Shown here: positions 1 through 8,110 of the stretch, one piece after another
How the letters are laid out: each line of letters starts with the position of its first letter
How positions within the stretch are numbered: position 1 is the stretch's first letter
DNA from: Eubacteriales Family XIII. Incertae Sedis bacterium
Lineage (GTDB): Bacteria; Bacillota; Clostridia; Peptostreptococcales; Anaerovoracaceae
Assembly (NCBI GenBank): GCA_031269205.1
Contig: JAISZM010000084.1
Span: forward strand, 1 to 12,290
Direction: 5' to 3'
DNA: 12,290 nucleotides
Notes under the pieces: model-generated
What the model saw: the letters and a program-made list of their open reading frames with translations, nothing else
What the model was told of the DNA's origin: nothing
The model's database searches: none
Translations under genes and position numbers: made by a program

Positions 1-2678
1 TTGGAGATGTCGAGTATGTCGTTCAGCAGACCGAGCAGATGACGCGAGCTCGTTTCTATTTGGTGCATGTGGACTTCGATCTCGGCGAGGTTGTCTTTGT
101 CGCCGCCGCCGTCGCGAATCTTGTTCAGCGCGAGGTTCGTGACACCTATGATGGCGTTCATGGGCGTCCTTATTTCGTGGCTCATGCGGGCGAGGAACTC
201 TCCCTTGTGCATGTTCGCGATATTCGCGCTCGTCACGGCCTTCTCGAGCTCTATCTGCTTCTTCACCATGTCCGTGACGTCCTTGCTCAGGACGATGACG
301 CCTATACGGTTGCCGTTCATATCGTAGAACCAGTCGGCCGCGCCTTTGATATAGGTGTCCGTGGTTTCGCTGTAATAGACTTCCGTGTCGCGGTTCTCGC
401 GAAGCGCCTTGATCGGGTCGTATTTCGTGCCGTCCGGATAGACGCTGTACTTGCCGTAGGGTTGGCCTATGACTTCGTCGAGCGACGCGCCGCTGAACGC
501 CAACCCGCTGCCGTTCATGTAAAGGATGTTGAGATCCATGTCAAGTATGCTGAGCGGGTCTTTGACGGAATCGACTATGCTCTCAGCCATATCGTCGAAC
601 GAGTCGGCGAGCAAGCCGAATTCATCCTTCGTGGGCGACTTGAACCGGAAGTGCCGTTCGCCCGAACGGAAGCGCGAGATGCCGTCTATGAGCCTCGTGA
701 TGTTGTTCGTGATCCAACTCGCGAGCCAGATGGCGATGAAGATGACGAGCACTACGAGCACGCCCGTCGTAAGCATGAGCTGGGCCATCGTATCGTTCAT
801 GTTGTCGTTGATGACCTTCGACAGACTCTTTTCCGTCTGCCGCGCCGGCTCGATGAAATCCTCGAGTCCGGCCCCGATGGTGACCATCGCAAAGCCGCGC
901 TTCGACCAATCGTTCTCCTTCGACGGAGCGTATTGCCCCGTGTAATAGGGGATGGACGCGGCGGTCGTCAGTTTGTAGAGGCCGCTCCACAGTATGTAAA
1001 AAGAGCCGCTGCCGCCGTCGCGCGTCAGATCCATCCAACCCGTACACTGCGGCGCGTTGTTCAGGTACCTTCCGTCGAGGCCGACGAGTCCGTCCGCGGT
1101 CAGCGGGGGCGCGGGTTTCTTTTCGCGCGACTGATTGTCAAACACGGGCACGTCTTTCAACAGGAGCTCAACGCCCGACTCGTTCGACGGTTCGGGATTG
1201 TTCAGGAATTCGGGCCATTTCGCCTTCAGACCGTCAAGATCCTCGGCGCCCGCGCGCTTCAGAAGATCCTCGTATATCGAAGTTTCGAGCCAAGGTATCT
1301 GCTCGAGCCCCGTTTCGGAGTCGACCCCGTAGATGGAATGATGGCGGGGATGGGCTATGCTGCGGCAGTTGTAATCCCAGATGAAAGCGTAATTGCCGTC
1401 GAAGGCGCTCGGCAGGTCGGTATAGCGCTCGCTCATCGGCGTCTGATGGTCGACGAACTCCATGATATGGTCGTGGTTCAGCGCGAGCGTCACGTATCCG
1501 GTTATCCTGCCGTCGCCGTCCGTGACGGGCGTCGCCCAGCGCACGATGCCCTCAAAGCGCTTGCCGAGCGGGTTCTCCTCGCCCGCGTAGGCTTCGCTCT
1601 CGGGATCGAACTTCAGGTTTGTTATCTTCTCCTTCAACGCGCCGATCTGTTCTATGAGCGCGCCGTCCTTCACCCCCTCGGCCGCCGCGTCTATGAGCGG
1701 CAGCGAGGCGCTTATCACGGACTGCATCATCGCTTCGTTGCTCGACGTATCCGCGACTATCTTGGCGATCTCGCCGTCCTTGATATTCGTGAGCGCGCTC
1801 GCCAGAGCCTTGATTTCATCCGTCTGCGTCTCGGCCGCGCCGAGGGCCGTCACCACGCCGTTGATCGCCCCGATGACCATCTGCTTGGGCGTATACATGC
1901 CGATGAAGTGCGACCGCACGTAGACGCCCTTGACGTCAGAAACGTAAATCTCACCGGGCTGCAACTTCTTCAGATCATCCCAGTAATTTTCCGATCCGAC
2001 GTAGGTATTTTCGCGTTTTGAGATATCTTTCAACTTCGAGTCCATCGGGTAATACTGCTTCGTGGAATCCTTCGCGACGGCCTTGATTTGTTCTTTGCCG
2101 TCCGTACCCACGAAGGTGATTTCGTCAAAAAGGGGAACCTCGTTGTACGTGAAGCCTTCGGCCGGGCGCGGATTCCAACCGTCGTTGTCCAAGTTCTCGT
2201 CGTTCGTGGACGGAGCCGCTTTGCCTTCCTCACGCGCCGACTCGGTCTGGATCCACGACATGCCGTCCTCCGCGAGTGCCCAACTGCCCGCGTCTACCGT
2301 CGAAGACATGTTGGTGTTAATATAATTGGAATAGGCGTTTTTGTTCGGTCGAAGCGTCGCGACGTAACTTATGTCACTGTCCCTTTCGTAGAGAAAGTCT
2401 GCCACCCTTTTTGCCGTGTCCGTCGTCATGCGCTCGATGTTCTCGACAGCGCTCTCGTTCAGGGCTTCCGTCGCGTCGCTGACGGCCATCTCCTGCACCG
2501 TGCGGCCGAGCAGAATGAACTGATTCCACGCTATCGCCGCGAGTATGACGATCGGCAGTATCTTTACAATAAGGAATATGATGATGAGCTTGGCGCGCAT
2601 ACCGAGATTTGTCTTGTCGAGTACGTGATTCAATGCCCGTGATATCGGGTTGTCGTGTCTGACCGCGTCACTTGCCAT
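1..2678 (-). CDS. Membrane sensor histidine kinase (Cache-like sensor-HAMP-PAS-HisKA), C-terminus cut by window edge
   Basis: At least 892 codons are open from ATG 2678 to the left edge; the ATPase domain and any receiver lie outside. The start follows AGGAGAGG at a good distance. Residues 31-51 are a membrane helix (LIIIFLIVKILPIVILAAIA). Residues ~52-634 form a very large extracytoplasmic region; its segments near 377-412 (IVRWATPVTDGDGRITGY) and 560-605 resemble Cache sensor folds. A second helix spans ~635-656, then HAMP to ~700 (SRFRSGERHFRFKSPTKDEFG), PAS ~703-812, and the HisKA dimerisation domain with the H-box MSHEIRTPMNAIIG, phospho-acceptor His834. The family autophosphorylates on this His in response to an external ligand, which is unknown here. 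No response regulator lies beside it within the window. I read the frame through with no stop or frameshift. Family assignment is sure; the Cache call is by resemblance. Confidence 0.93.
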   Translation of the reverse strand, partial: MASDAVRHDNPISRALNHVLDKTNLGMRAKLIIIFLIVKILPIVILAAIAWNQFILLGRTVQEMAVSDATEALNESAVENIERMTTDTAKRVADFLYERDSDISYVATLRPNKNAYSNYINTNMSSTVDAGSWALAEDGMSWIQTESAREEGKAAPSTNDENLDNDGWNPRPAEGFTYNEVPLFDEITFVGTDGKEQIKAVAKDSTKQYYPMDSKLKDISKRENTYVGSENYWDDLKKLQPGEIYVSDVKGVYVRSHFIGMYTPKQMVIGAINGVVTALGAAETQTDEIKALASALTNIKDGEIAKIVADTSSNEAMMQSVISASLPLIDAAAEGVKDGALIEQIGALKEKITNLKFDPESEAYAGEENPLGKRFEGIVRWATPVTDGDGRITGYVTLALNHDHIMEFVDHQTPMSERYTDLPSAFDGNYAFIWDYNCRSIAHPRHHSIYGVDSETGLEQIPWLETSIYEDLLKRAGAEDLDGLKAKWPEFLNNPEPSNESGVELLLKDVPVFDNQSREKKPAPPLTADGLVGLDGRYLNNAPQCTGWMDLTRDGGSGSFYILWSGLYKLTTAASIPYYTGQYAPSKENDWSKRGFAMVTIGAGLEDFIEPARQTEKSLSKVINDNMNDTMAQLMLTTGVLVVLVIFIAIWLASWITNNITRLIDGISRFRSGERHFRFKSPTKDEFGLLADSFDDMAESIVDSVKDPLSILDMDLNILYMNGSGLAFSGASLDEVIGQPYGKYSVYPDGTKYDPIKALRENRDTEVYYSETTDTYIKGAADWFYDMNGNRIGVIVLSKDVTDMVKKQIELEKAVTSANIANMHKGEFLARMSHEIRTPMNAIIGVTNLALNKIRDGGGDKDNLAEIEVHMHQIETSSRHLLGLLNDILDIS

Positions 2679-2813
2679 AAACCTCTCCTTCGTGGTGTAC
2701 TTATCTGCTCCACCGGCTAAAGATAGCGCGGCGTGGCGGTCCTTGTACCGAACCGCTTTGTTGATGGAACAATGATAAGCACCCTCCTTCCCACGTTTCT
2801 TTTCATGTGTTTC

Positions 2814-2819
2814 ATTCTA
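2814..2819 (-). promoter_or_regulatory. Candidate extended -10 for the membrane sensor kinase
   Basis: On the minus strand the gap upstream of the kinase reads TGCTAGAAT, an extended -10 (TG-N-TAGAAT). The hexamer 17 bp upstream (TGATTC) is a poor -35. It would give a ~130-nt untranslated leader. The pyrF stop lies ~70 bp further upstream and I see no clear intrinsic terminator between, so read-through from pyrF is also possible. Confidence 0.3.
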
Positions 2820-2889
2820 GCACATTTACGGGCGCTGAATCATTATTTATAGATAAAAGAGCCTGCCCCAATATACAGCTGGAGAAAGC

Positions 2890-3924
2890 TCACCGTGCTT
2901 GGCGCAAGGCGGCGGCCATCGCCTGCGCGGCGCCGCGCGCGGCGGCGGCCACGGTGTCCAGTGCGCGCCCGGCGTCGGGCTGGGTGACGGTCTCGCCGTC
3001 CACAGAGCGCTGCCACGCGGCTATGACGCCGCGCGAGGAATTCACTATGCAGCCGCGCCCCCCGGCGTCGAAGAAGCCCGCGAGGTCGCGGGCACTCGCG
3101 CCCTGGGCGCCGTAGCCCGGCACGAGGAAAAACATCCGGGGATGCGCCCGCCTGAGCGCCCGGCCGACCTCGGGGTGGGTGGCGCCCACGACAGCGCCTA
3201 CGGCGCTGTAGCCGCGCTCCCCGACCAAGTCGTTCCCCCAGACTTCCACATAGTTCGCCACCTGCTCGTACAGTGGCATATTCGCAAGCCCCGCAAAAGC
3301 CCGGGCCACATCCCCCATCGCCGACTTTCCGCGCAAGGCCACATTGGCGGGAACTTCCTCCACCTCGAGATCCTGCAGCTCCGCGCTGCTCGCGTTGCTC
3401 GTCTTGACCAGCACGAACACGGACTTGCCCGTCTCCCGGCAGGCGCGCGCGAACGGCTCTATGCCGTCCGTCCCGAAGTACGGATTGACCGTTATGGCGT
3501 CCTCGCGCCAGAGGTCGACGCGCGCCGACCCTATCTCCGCGCCCGCGAGGTGAGCGGCGTAGGCTTCGGCCGTACTCGCTATGTCGCCGCGCTTGATATC
3601 GCCTATGACGTACAGGCCCTTGTCCGCCGCGTATTCGCATGTGCGCACATAGGCCGCAAGCCCGTCGATCCCGTAGCGTTCGTACATCGCGATCTGCGGC
3701 TTGACCGCCGGCACGACGTCGGCCACGGCGTCCAGTATCGCCCTATTGTACAGGAAGAACATCTCGGCCACGGCGCGCGGCGTCTCGCCGTACTCAGCGT
3801 ACATCTCGCGGGCGAGCGCCTCCGGCATCATCGAAAGCGAAGGGTCAAGCCCCACAACCGAAGGGTTGTCGAGCGCGTCTATCCTGTCTATAAGCCTGTC
3901 TATCCCTAACATGGGTTCACGCAT
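2890..3924 (-). CDS. pyrF: Orotidine-5'-phosphate decarboxylase, long (type 2) form
   Basis: 344 aa. Catalyses OMP to UMP plus CO2, the last step of de novo pyrimidine synthesis, in the cytosol. The TIM-barrel signatures are clear: VVGLDPS at 23-29, VKPQIAMYE at 74-82 (Lys75), the catalytic DIKRGD at 109-114, NPYFGTDGIEPF at 147-158, LVKTSNASSAELQD at 172-185, GAVVGATHPE at 243-252, LVPGYGAQG at 267-275 and NSSRGV at 295-300. The start is ATG 3924, preceded by GGGAGAGG; the frame stays open further upstream to a GTG at 4020 but that extension lacks a ribosome site and family resemblance. The protein is somewhat longer than I expect for this subgroup, with extra sequence around 186-216 and an Ala-rich tail after 325. 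It stands alone, with no other pyr gene in the window. Function is very likely. Confidence 0.95.
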   Translation of the reverse strand: MREPMLGIDRLIDRIDALDNPSVVGLDPSLSMMPEALAREMYAEYGETPRAVAEMFFLYNRAILDAVADVVPAVKPQIAMYERYGIDGLAAYVRTCEYAADKGLYVIGDIKRGDIASTAEAYAAHLAGAEIGSARVDLWREDAITVNPYFGTDGIEPFARACRETGKSVFVLVKTSNASSAELQDLEVEEVPANVALRGKSAMGDVARAFAGLANMPLYEQVANYVEVWGNDLVGERGYSAVGAVVGATHPEVGRALRRAHPRMFFLVPGYGAQGASARDLAGFFDAGGRGCIVNSSRGVIAAWQRSVDGETVTQPDAGRALDTVAAAARGAAQAMAAALRQAR

Positions 3925-4113
3925 ACGCCTCTCCCGCCATAAATTTTCACTTCGTTCATACTTTATTACCCCGGGAACGGACAGCGGGAAGCCGCGCCAA
4001 GGCAATAACCATTCTGACACGCCGGGACGTAAAAAGCAACCTTCTTGCGATCATGTTGACGTGCCGGCTCACACCCTAAAACTCCTCTTCGCCATTCACT
4101 GTCTGACGCGCCG

Positions 4114-4126
4114 ACGGCTCAGCCGT
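4114..4126. promoter_or_regulatory. Palindrome inside the promoter spacer, possible operator
   Basis: ACGGCT-C-AGCCGT is a perfect inverted repeat with a one-base centre, ending two bases before the -10 at 4129. A dyad between widely spaced -35 and -10 elements is the arrangement used by MerR-type regulators, and a repressor could also bind here. No regulator gene lies next to it, so the role is inferred from position only. Confidence 0.3.
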
Positions 4127-4128
4127 GG

Positions 4129-4134
4129 TAAAAT
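4129..4134 (+). promoter_or_regulatory. Candidate extended -10 promoter of the hydrolase-transporter operon
   Basis: TGGTAAAAT gives an extended -10 (TG-N-TAAAAT). The best -35-like hexamer is CTGACG at 4103-4108, leaving an unusually long 20-bp spacer. Transcription would begin near 4141, about 105 nt before ATG 4246. The spacer contains a perfect palindrome, listed separately. Confidence 0.4.
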
Positions 4135-4245
4135 AGAGGTACACAGATCCTCTTATCGAAAGATTCGCTCGACATAAAGACGCGAAGCGGTGATGTGAAC
4201 AAGTTGACGCATGGAGATGGTTTTATTGAAGGAAAGTTGTTTGTT

Positions 4246-5163
4246 ATGTTTAAGGTGATCGATGTAAGCGGATGTCCCGGAGGGACGTCCTGTCTTGTTA
4301 TTACGAAGGAGAGCGCCTTCCTCTGCGATACGGGGTTTTCATTCAGCGCGCGGGACACGGCTGAGAACGTGCGCAGGGCGCTCGCGAATGCCGCGGCCGG
4401 CGGCGCGAGCGGCGAAGTCCCCGACGGCGCGCGCCGTCTCGACTACATTCTGCTCACACACTCGCACTTCGACCACGCGGCGGGAACGCCCATCGTCGCG
4501 CGCGCCTTCCCCGAGGCGAAAATCGTCGCGTCGCACCACGCGGCCGAGATATTCGCGCGGCCCGGCGCGCGGCGCGGGATCTACGAGATGGACGTCGCCG
4601 CCGCGCGCAATGTTGGCAGGGACGCGGGCGAAGACACCACGTCCGAGCTGCGCGTCGATATGGAGGTCGGCAGCGGCGACGTCATTCAGGCCCCGGGTGA
4701 AACGATACGCGTCTACGACACGCCCGGACACACGAACTGCAGCGTGTCCTACTACTTCGAGAACGAGGATCTGCTCGTCACCTCCGAATCGTCGGGCTTC
4801 AAGTTCGACGATCTCCTCTGCCCGGCCTTCCTGACGAGTTACCGCGATTCGCTCGAATCCATCGCGCTCGTGGAGCGGCTCGCGCCCCGATATCTGCTGC
4901 CGCCGCACGCCGGCCTCATATCGGGCGACGAGGCGAAAGCCTATCCCGCCGCCATACGCGGGGAGTCGGAGGCTAAAGCTGACTTCATCCTGTCCCGCCA
5001 CCGCGCGGGGATGTCCGAAGAAGACATCGTGAGGGATCTCATAGCCGAATACTTTGACGGACTCATCAGGGACACGGGCTTGCAGCCGAGGGAGTCGTTT
5101 GAAACAAACGCTCGTATTCTCGTTCCGCGGCTTATCGCGGAGGCTCAAACGCCCACCCCTTGA
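4246..5163 (+). CDS. Metallo-beta-lactamase-fold hydrolase, substrate unknown
   Basis: 305 aa, no signal peptide, so cytosolic. The metal site is plain: HSHFDH at 72-77 (His72, His74, Asp76, His77), His162 in DTPGHTNCS, and His221 in LLPPHAG. The place where the family usually has the bridging Asp (xxTGD) reads VTSE, so Glu181 may take that role. The region after ~225 is helical, as in several MBL subfamilies. The fold hydrolyses thioesters, phosphodiesters, lactones or sulfates; I cannot choose among them. I take ATG 4246, with AAGGAAAG 9 nt upstream, over GTG 4195, which lacks a ribosome site; the 17 extra residues look unrelated to the fold. A transporter gene follows after 39 bp on the same strand, probably cotranscribed, suggesting shared handling of one small metabolite. 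Confidence 0.85.
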   Translation: MFKVIDVSGCPGGTSCLVITKESAFLCDTGFSFSARDTAENVRRALANAAAGGASGEVPDGARRLDYILLTHSHFDHAAGTPIVARAFPEAKIVASHHAAEIFARPGARRGIYEMDVAAARNVGRDAGEDTTSELRVDMEVGSGDVIQAPGETIRVYDTPGHTNCSVSYYFENEDLLVTSESSGFKFDDLLCPAFLTSYRDSLESIALVERLAPRYLLPPHAGLISGDEAKAYPAAIRGESEAKADFILSRHRAGMSEEDIVRDLIAEYFDGLIRDTGLQPRESFETNARILVPRLIAEAQTPTP

Positions 5164-5202
5164 GTCGAACCACCCGCGTCCGCAGCTGTACCGGAGGAAT
5201 AC

Positions 5203-6162
5203 ATGACACGTGATACGTTAAAATCGGCGACCGTCCTCACCTGCGCCGCTCTCGTCTGGGGCATGGGCTTCGTGGCGCAACGCTACGGCATGAACCACGT
5301 CGGGCCTTTCTTCTTCGCGGGTACGAGGATGTTGTTCGCGGCGCTGACCATGCTCCTCGTCATAGCGATCACGGGCAGCGTGGCAAAACGCCGCCCGGCG
5401 GAAGGCGACGCTCTGCGCGACAAAGGCATATTCAAAGAGTTTTTAGCGGTTCCTGTGCTGCTAAAAGGCGGCGTCGTCTGCGGTCTGGTACTCTCCATAG
5501 CTCAGGGACTCCAGCAGGTGGGCATGGTTTTCACCACCGCGTCCAAGGCGGGTTTCCTCACGACGCTCTATATCGTGGTCGTACCCATCATCGGCATCTT
5601 CCTGAAAAAACACACCCACTGGAACACATGGGTCAGCGTCCTCATCGCGGCATCGGGACTCTATTTCCTCTCCATCACGTCCACGTTCACGATATCGCCC
5701 GGCGATCTCGTGTTGCTCATCAGCGCGGTGATGTGGGCGGCGCACATCATCGTGACGGGCCACTACGTCGCGTCGCTCGATCGACAAGGCGTCTTTCGCC
5801 TCGTGACCGTGCAATTCCTCACCTGCTCGGCGTTTAGTTTCATACTCTCCCCGTTCATCGACAGGATGTTCGATCCAGCCCCGCTCACCGCCGACGTCTT
5901 CGTCCAGGTGCTGCCGGCCTTGCTGTACTCGGGCTGCGTCTCGGCAAGCGTGGGCTTCACCTTGCAGGCCATAGGCCAGCGGCGCATCAGCCCGTCCGCG
6001 GCCGGCATCATCCTGAGCATAGAGGCCGTGTTCGGCGCCGTGTTCGGCGCCCTCATCCTCGGCGAGCGCCTTTCCTCGCGCGAACTACTCGGCTGCGTTT
6101 TCATGTTCGCGGCCGTCGTGCTTTCGCAGATTCCCGTAAAGGAGAAGAAAAGGAGCAAGTGA
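5203..6162 (+). CDS. EamA/DMT-superfamily metabolite transporter
   Basis: 319 aa, ribosome site GGAGGA 6 nt before ATG. Hydrophobic throughout, with about ten membrane segments in two EamA repeats (~8-155 and ~165-310). Family marks are WGMGFVAQRYG at 19-29, the GFLTTLYIVVVPIIG stretch at 117-131 in the first repeat, and SPSAAGIILSIEAVFGAVFG at 263-282 followed by GERLSSRELLG at 287-297 in the second. It ends in a basic tail (KEKKRSK), expected on the cytosolic side. Members of this family export or import amino acids, drugs or other metabolites across the inner membrane; the substrate cannot be told from sequence. It sits 39 bp behind the hydrolase gene and is probably cotranscribed with it. 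It converges on the hybrid kinase gene, with 44 bp between the stops. Confidence 0.9.
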   Translation: MTRDTLKSATVLTCAALVWGMGFVAQRYGMNHVGPFFFAGTRMLFAALTMLLVIAITGSVAKRRPAEGDALRDKGIFKEFLAVPVLLKGGVVCGLVLSIAQGLQQVGMVFTTASKAGFLTTLYIVVVPIIGIFLKKHTHWNTWVSVLIAASGLYFLSITSTFTISPGDLVLLISAVMWAAHIIVTGHYVASLDRQGVFRLVTVQFLTCSAFSFILSPFIDRMFDPAPLTADVFVQVLPALLYSGCVSASVGFTLQAIGQRRISPSAAGIILSIEAVFGAVFGALILGERLSSRELLGCVFMFAAVVLSQIPVKEKKRSK

Positions 6163-6180
6163 AAACTTATCTGTCGCCGC

Positions 6181-6226
6181 CGCTGTCCGGTAGCTACACG
6201 CCTCCGCTACGCCTGTGCGGACAGCG
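6181..6226. terminator. Nested inverted repeat at the convergent gene ends, possible bidirectional terminator
   Basis: CGCTGTCCG (6181-6189) pairs perfectly with CGGACAGCG (6218-6226), and directly inside it GTAGC (6190-6194) pairs with GCTAC (6206-6210). The RNA would form a 14-bp stem with a 7-nt bulge and an 11-nt loop on either strand. It covers the stop and last five codons of the hybrid kinase and lies 18 bp past the transporter stop. No T-run follows on either strand, so it is not a classic intrinsic terminator; it may protect 3' ends or stop colliding transcription. Confidence 0.4.
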
Positions 6227-7898
6227 CGTGGGGTACGGCGTTGAGGCGCGGCCGGGGATCATCCGTCCGAGGATTCTTCCCCAGGTAGTATTTCAGCTTT
6301 GACATCAATTCGTTCATGTCGACGGGCTTGCCGAGGTGGTCGTTCATACCCGCGTCGAGGCTCTGATTGACGTCCTCCTTGAACACGCTCGCCGTCATCG
6401 CGATGATGGGTATTCTGTGCGCGTTCGGCGCGGAGAATTCCCTGATGCGACGCGTCGCCGCGTAACCGTCCACCTCAGGCATCTGTACGTCCATGAGGAT
6501 GAGATCATAGCTCTCGGGAGAGGCCTCGTACATCCTGACGACCTCCGCGCCGTTCTCGGCGCACGCGAAGTCGAGTCCCGTCGGCTCGAGCAGGGTCATT
6601 ATTATCTCCCGATTTATCTCTATGTCGTCGGCGATCAGCACCTTGCACCCGTCAAAAGAGCCGTTCTCCATCTCGTACGAAGCGCTCGGCTTCTTCTCGG
6701 CGACATTGTTATACATCAGATCAGCTTCGTCGCCCACGTCGAGCGCGACCGCGAAGATGAACGTTGATCCGTCGCCCGGGGACGATTCGACGCTGATGCT
6801 CCCTCCCATCATCTCGATGATGCTCTTGGAGATGGCCAGCCCGAGGCCCGTGCCTCCGTACTTGCGCGACGTGCTCTTGTCCGCCTGCTGGAATGAATTG
6901 AAGAGTTTGGCCTGCTGTGTCTGACTCATGCCTATGCCCTTGTCGGACACTCTTACGTCCAGGGAGCAGACGCCGTCGTCCACGGACACGAGCCGCGCCG
7001 TCAGCTTTATCTCGCCGCCTTCGGGCGAGAACTTTATCGCGTTTGTCACGAGGTTCGTGACGACTTGGGCGAGTTTCTGGTCGTCGCCGACGAGCGCCTT
7101 CGGGATCGCCTCGTCGATATCCACGACGAGTTTTTGATTCTTCTCCTCGAGACGGAACCCTATGACATTCTCGATCGTCGACACCATGCGCGCGAATGAG
7201 AACGTGACCGGCGACAATTCGAGCTTGTGCGCTTCTATCTTCGCCATGTCGAGAACGTCGTTGATGAGGTTCAACAGGTGACCGCTCGCGTTTTCGATCT
7301 TTTCGAAGGCGTCGTTCTTTGCCTTTATCGTTTCCGCGCCTTTGCCTATCGCCGTCATGCCGATGATGGCGTTCATGGGCGTACGTATCTCGTGGCTCAT
7401 GTTCGAGAGAAACTCGGACTTCGCGACCGAAGCCCGCTTCGCCTCATCCATGGCGTCGATGATCTCCGTGATATCGCTCATCGATATCATCACGCCGACG
7501 TCGTCCCCGTCGCGCAGTCCCGTCACGACCGTGCGGTAGACGCGCCGCTTTCCGTCCATAGCCTTCGCGGGAATATCCGACACCGTCGTCTTTTCATCCT
7601 TCGCGGCCATATCCGAATAGAGCAGCAGCCGCTCCTTGCTATCCTTGTCACAGAATCGGTCGAGAAAATCCGCCAGACGCGCACCCCTTATCTGTGAGGC
7701 ATCGTCAATCCCTATATGGGGAAGAAGCGCGTCCGTACAATGAACAAACCGCAATTCTTCGTCGAGTATCATGACGATATTGAGGCTGCTCTTCAACATC
7801 ATCGTGAGGTAATTTTCATGCCGCGTCGCCGCGGCCTGATCCGAAACGCCTCTCGCGCCTTTCTCCCTTACCTCTCTGTTGATGTTGTTATCATCCAT
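6207..7898 (-). CDS. Soluble hybrid histidine kinase (PAS-HisKA-HATPase-REC)
   Basis: 563 aa with no membrane helix, so a cytosolic sensor. A PAS-like domain spans ~30-150. HisKA has the H-box NMSHEIRTPMNAIIGM with phospho-acceptor His169. The ATPase domain has the N-box NLVTNAIKF (Asn286), G1 box DKGIGM at 319-324, an F-box near LFNSFQQ, and G2 box GTGLGL at 349-354. The C-terminal receiver (~418-540) has Asp424-Asp425, phospho-acceptor Asp470 in LILMDVQMPEVDGYAA, Thr502 in MTAS and Lys524 in GKPVD. Phosphate would move from His169 to Asp470; the next partner is not in the window. I chose ATG 7898, with AGGGGG 6-7 nt upstream, over ATG 7919, which has no ribosome site. The short tail after the receiver (RTDDPRPRLNAVPHALSAQA) is not part of any domain. 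All catalytic residues are present. Confidence 0.95.
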   Translation of the reverse strand: MDDNNINREVREKGARGVSDQAAATRHENYLTMMLKSSLNIVMILDEELRFVHCTDALLPHIGIDDASQIRGARLADFLDRFCDKDSKERLLLYSDMAAKDEKTTVSDIPAKAMDGKRRVYRTVVTGLRDGDDVGVMISMSDITEIIDAMDEAKRASVAKSEFLSNMSHEIRTPMNAIIGMTAIGKGAETIKAKNDAFEKIENASGHLLNLINDVLDMAKIEAHKLELSPVTFSFARMVSTIENVIGFRLEEKNQKLVVDIDEAIPKALVGDDQKLAQVVTNLVTNAIKFSPEGGEIKLTARLVSVDDGVCSLDVRVSDKGIGMSQTQQAKLFNSFQQADKSTSRKYGGTGLGLAISKSIIEMMGGSISVESSPGDGSTFIFAVALDVGDEADLMYNNVAEKKPSASYEMENGSFDGCKVLIADDIEINREIIMTLLEPTGLDFACAENGAEVVRMYEASPESYDLILMDVQMPEVDGYAATRRIREFSAPNAHRIPIIAMTASVFKEDVNQSLDAGMNDHLGKPVDMNELMSKLKYYLGKNPRTDDPRPRLNAVPHALSAQA

Positions 7899-8008
7899 CG
7901 TTCGCCCCCTGCGAACCATGCGCGTCGTGAGCGCCCCTTTCCGCGGGACGTCACATCGTACGCGCTTGCAACCCGATCCCTATCGATCCGGGAATAGTCT
8001 ATTACATC

Positions 8009-8020
8009 TATCTTTAGATA
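8009..8020. promoter_or_regulatory. Small palindrome upstream of the hybrid kinase
   Basis: TATCT-TT-AGATA is a perfect 12-bp dyad 111 bp upstream of the hybrid kinase start, in the gap between tsaB and the kinase (7899-8110). Ten of its bases (CTATCTTTAG, 8008-8017 including one flanking base) recur upstream of the membrane kinase (minus strand, 2717-2726). A shared operator is possible but the match is short. I see no convincing -35/-10 pair in this gap. Confidence 0.2.
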
Positions 8021-8110
8021 CCCAAAAAATCGGAGAACTAACATGAAAAACGAAAAAAATTATTGTGGTGAAGGAAGTACAAGCGATAGGTACATAAATG
8101 CCTTTTTTAT

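Larger units (their letters stand above)
3925..4245. other. Divergent intergenic region between pyrF and the hydrolase gene
   Basis: No convincing gene lies in this 321-bp gap; the open frames that cross it do not resemble proteins. It should hold the pyrF promoter (minus), for which I see no good -35/-10 pair, and the promoter of the hydrolase-transporter pair (plus), for which an extended -10 and an adjacent palindrome are listed separately. A TTGACG at 4056-4061 on the plus strand is followed by TAAAAC after only 15 bp, a weak second candidate. Confidence 0.6.

Noticed and set aside
39..2021. 660-residue open frame on the plus strand
   Set aside because: It is antisense to the sensor kinase, whose minus-strand frame shows HAMP, PAS and HisKA motifs. 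Its Arg/Val/His-rich composition is typical of a shadow frame in GC-rich DNA.
2820..2889. Intrinsic terminator after pyrF
   Set aside because: The region has short T-runs on the minus strand but no stem of more than four pairs before them.
2899..3909. 336-residue plus-strand frame over pyrF
   Set aside because: Antisense to a gene with all OMP decarboxylase motifs, and no ribosome site or family resemblance of its own.
4211..4258. 15-codon leader-like ORF (MEMVLLKESCLLCLR) before the hydrolase
   Set aside because: No clear ribosome site of its own, it overlaps the chosen start, and it has no run of one amino acid or attenuator hairpins. Probably chance.
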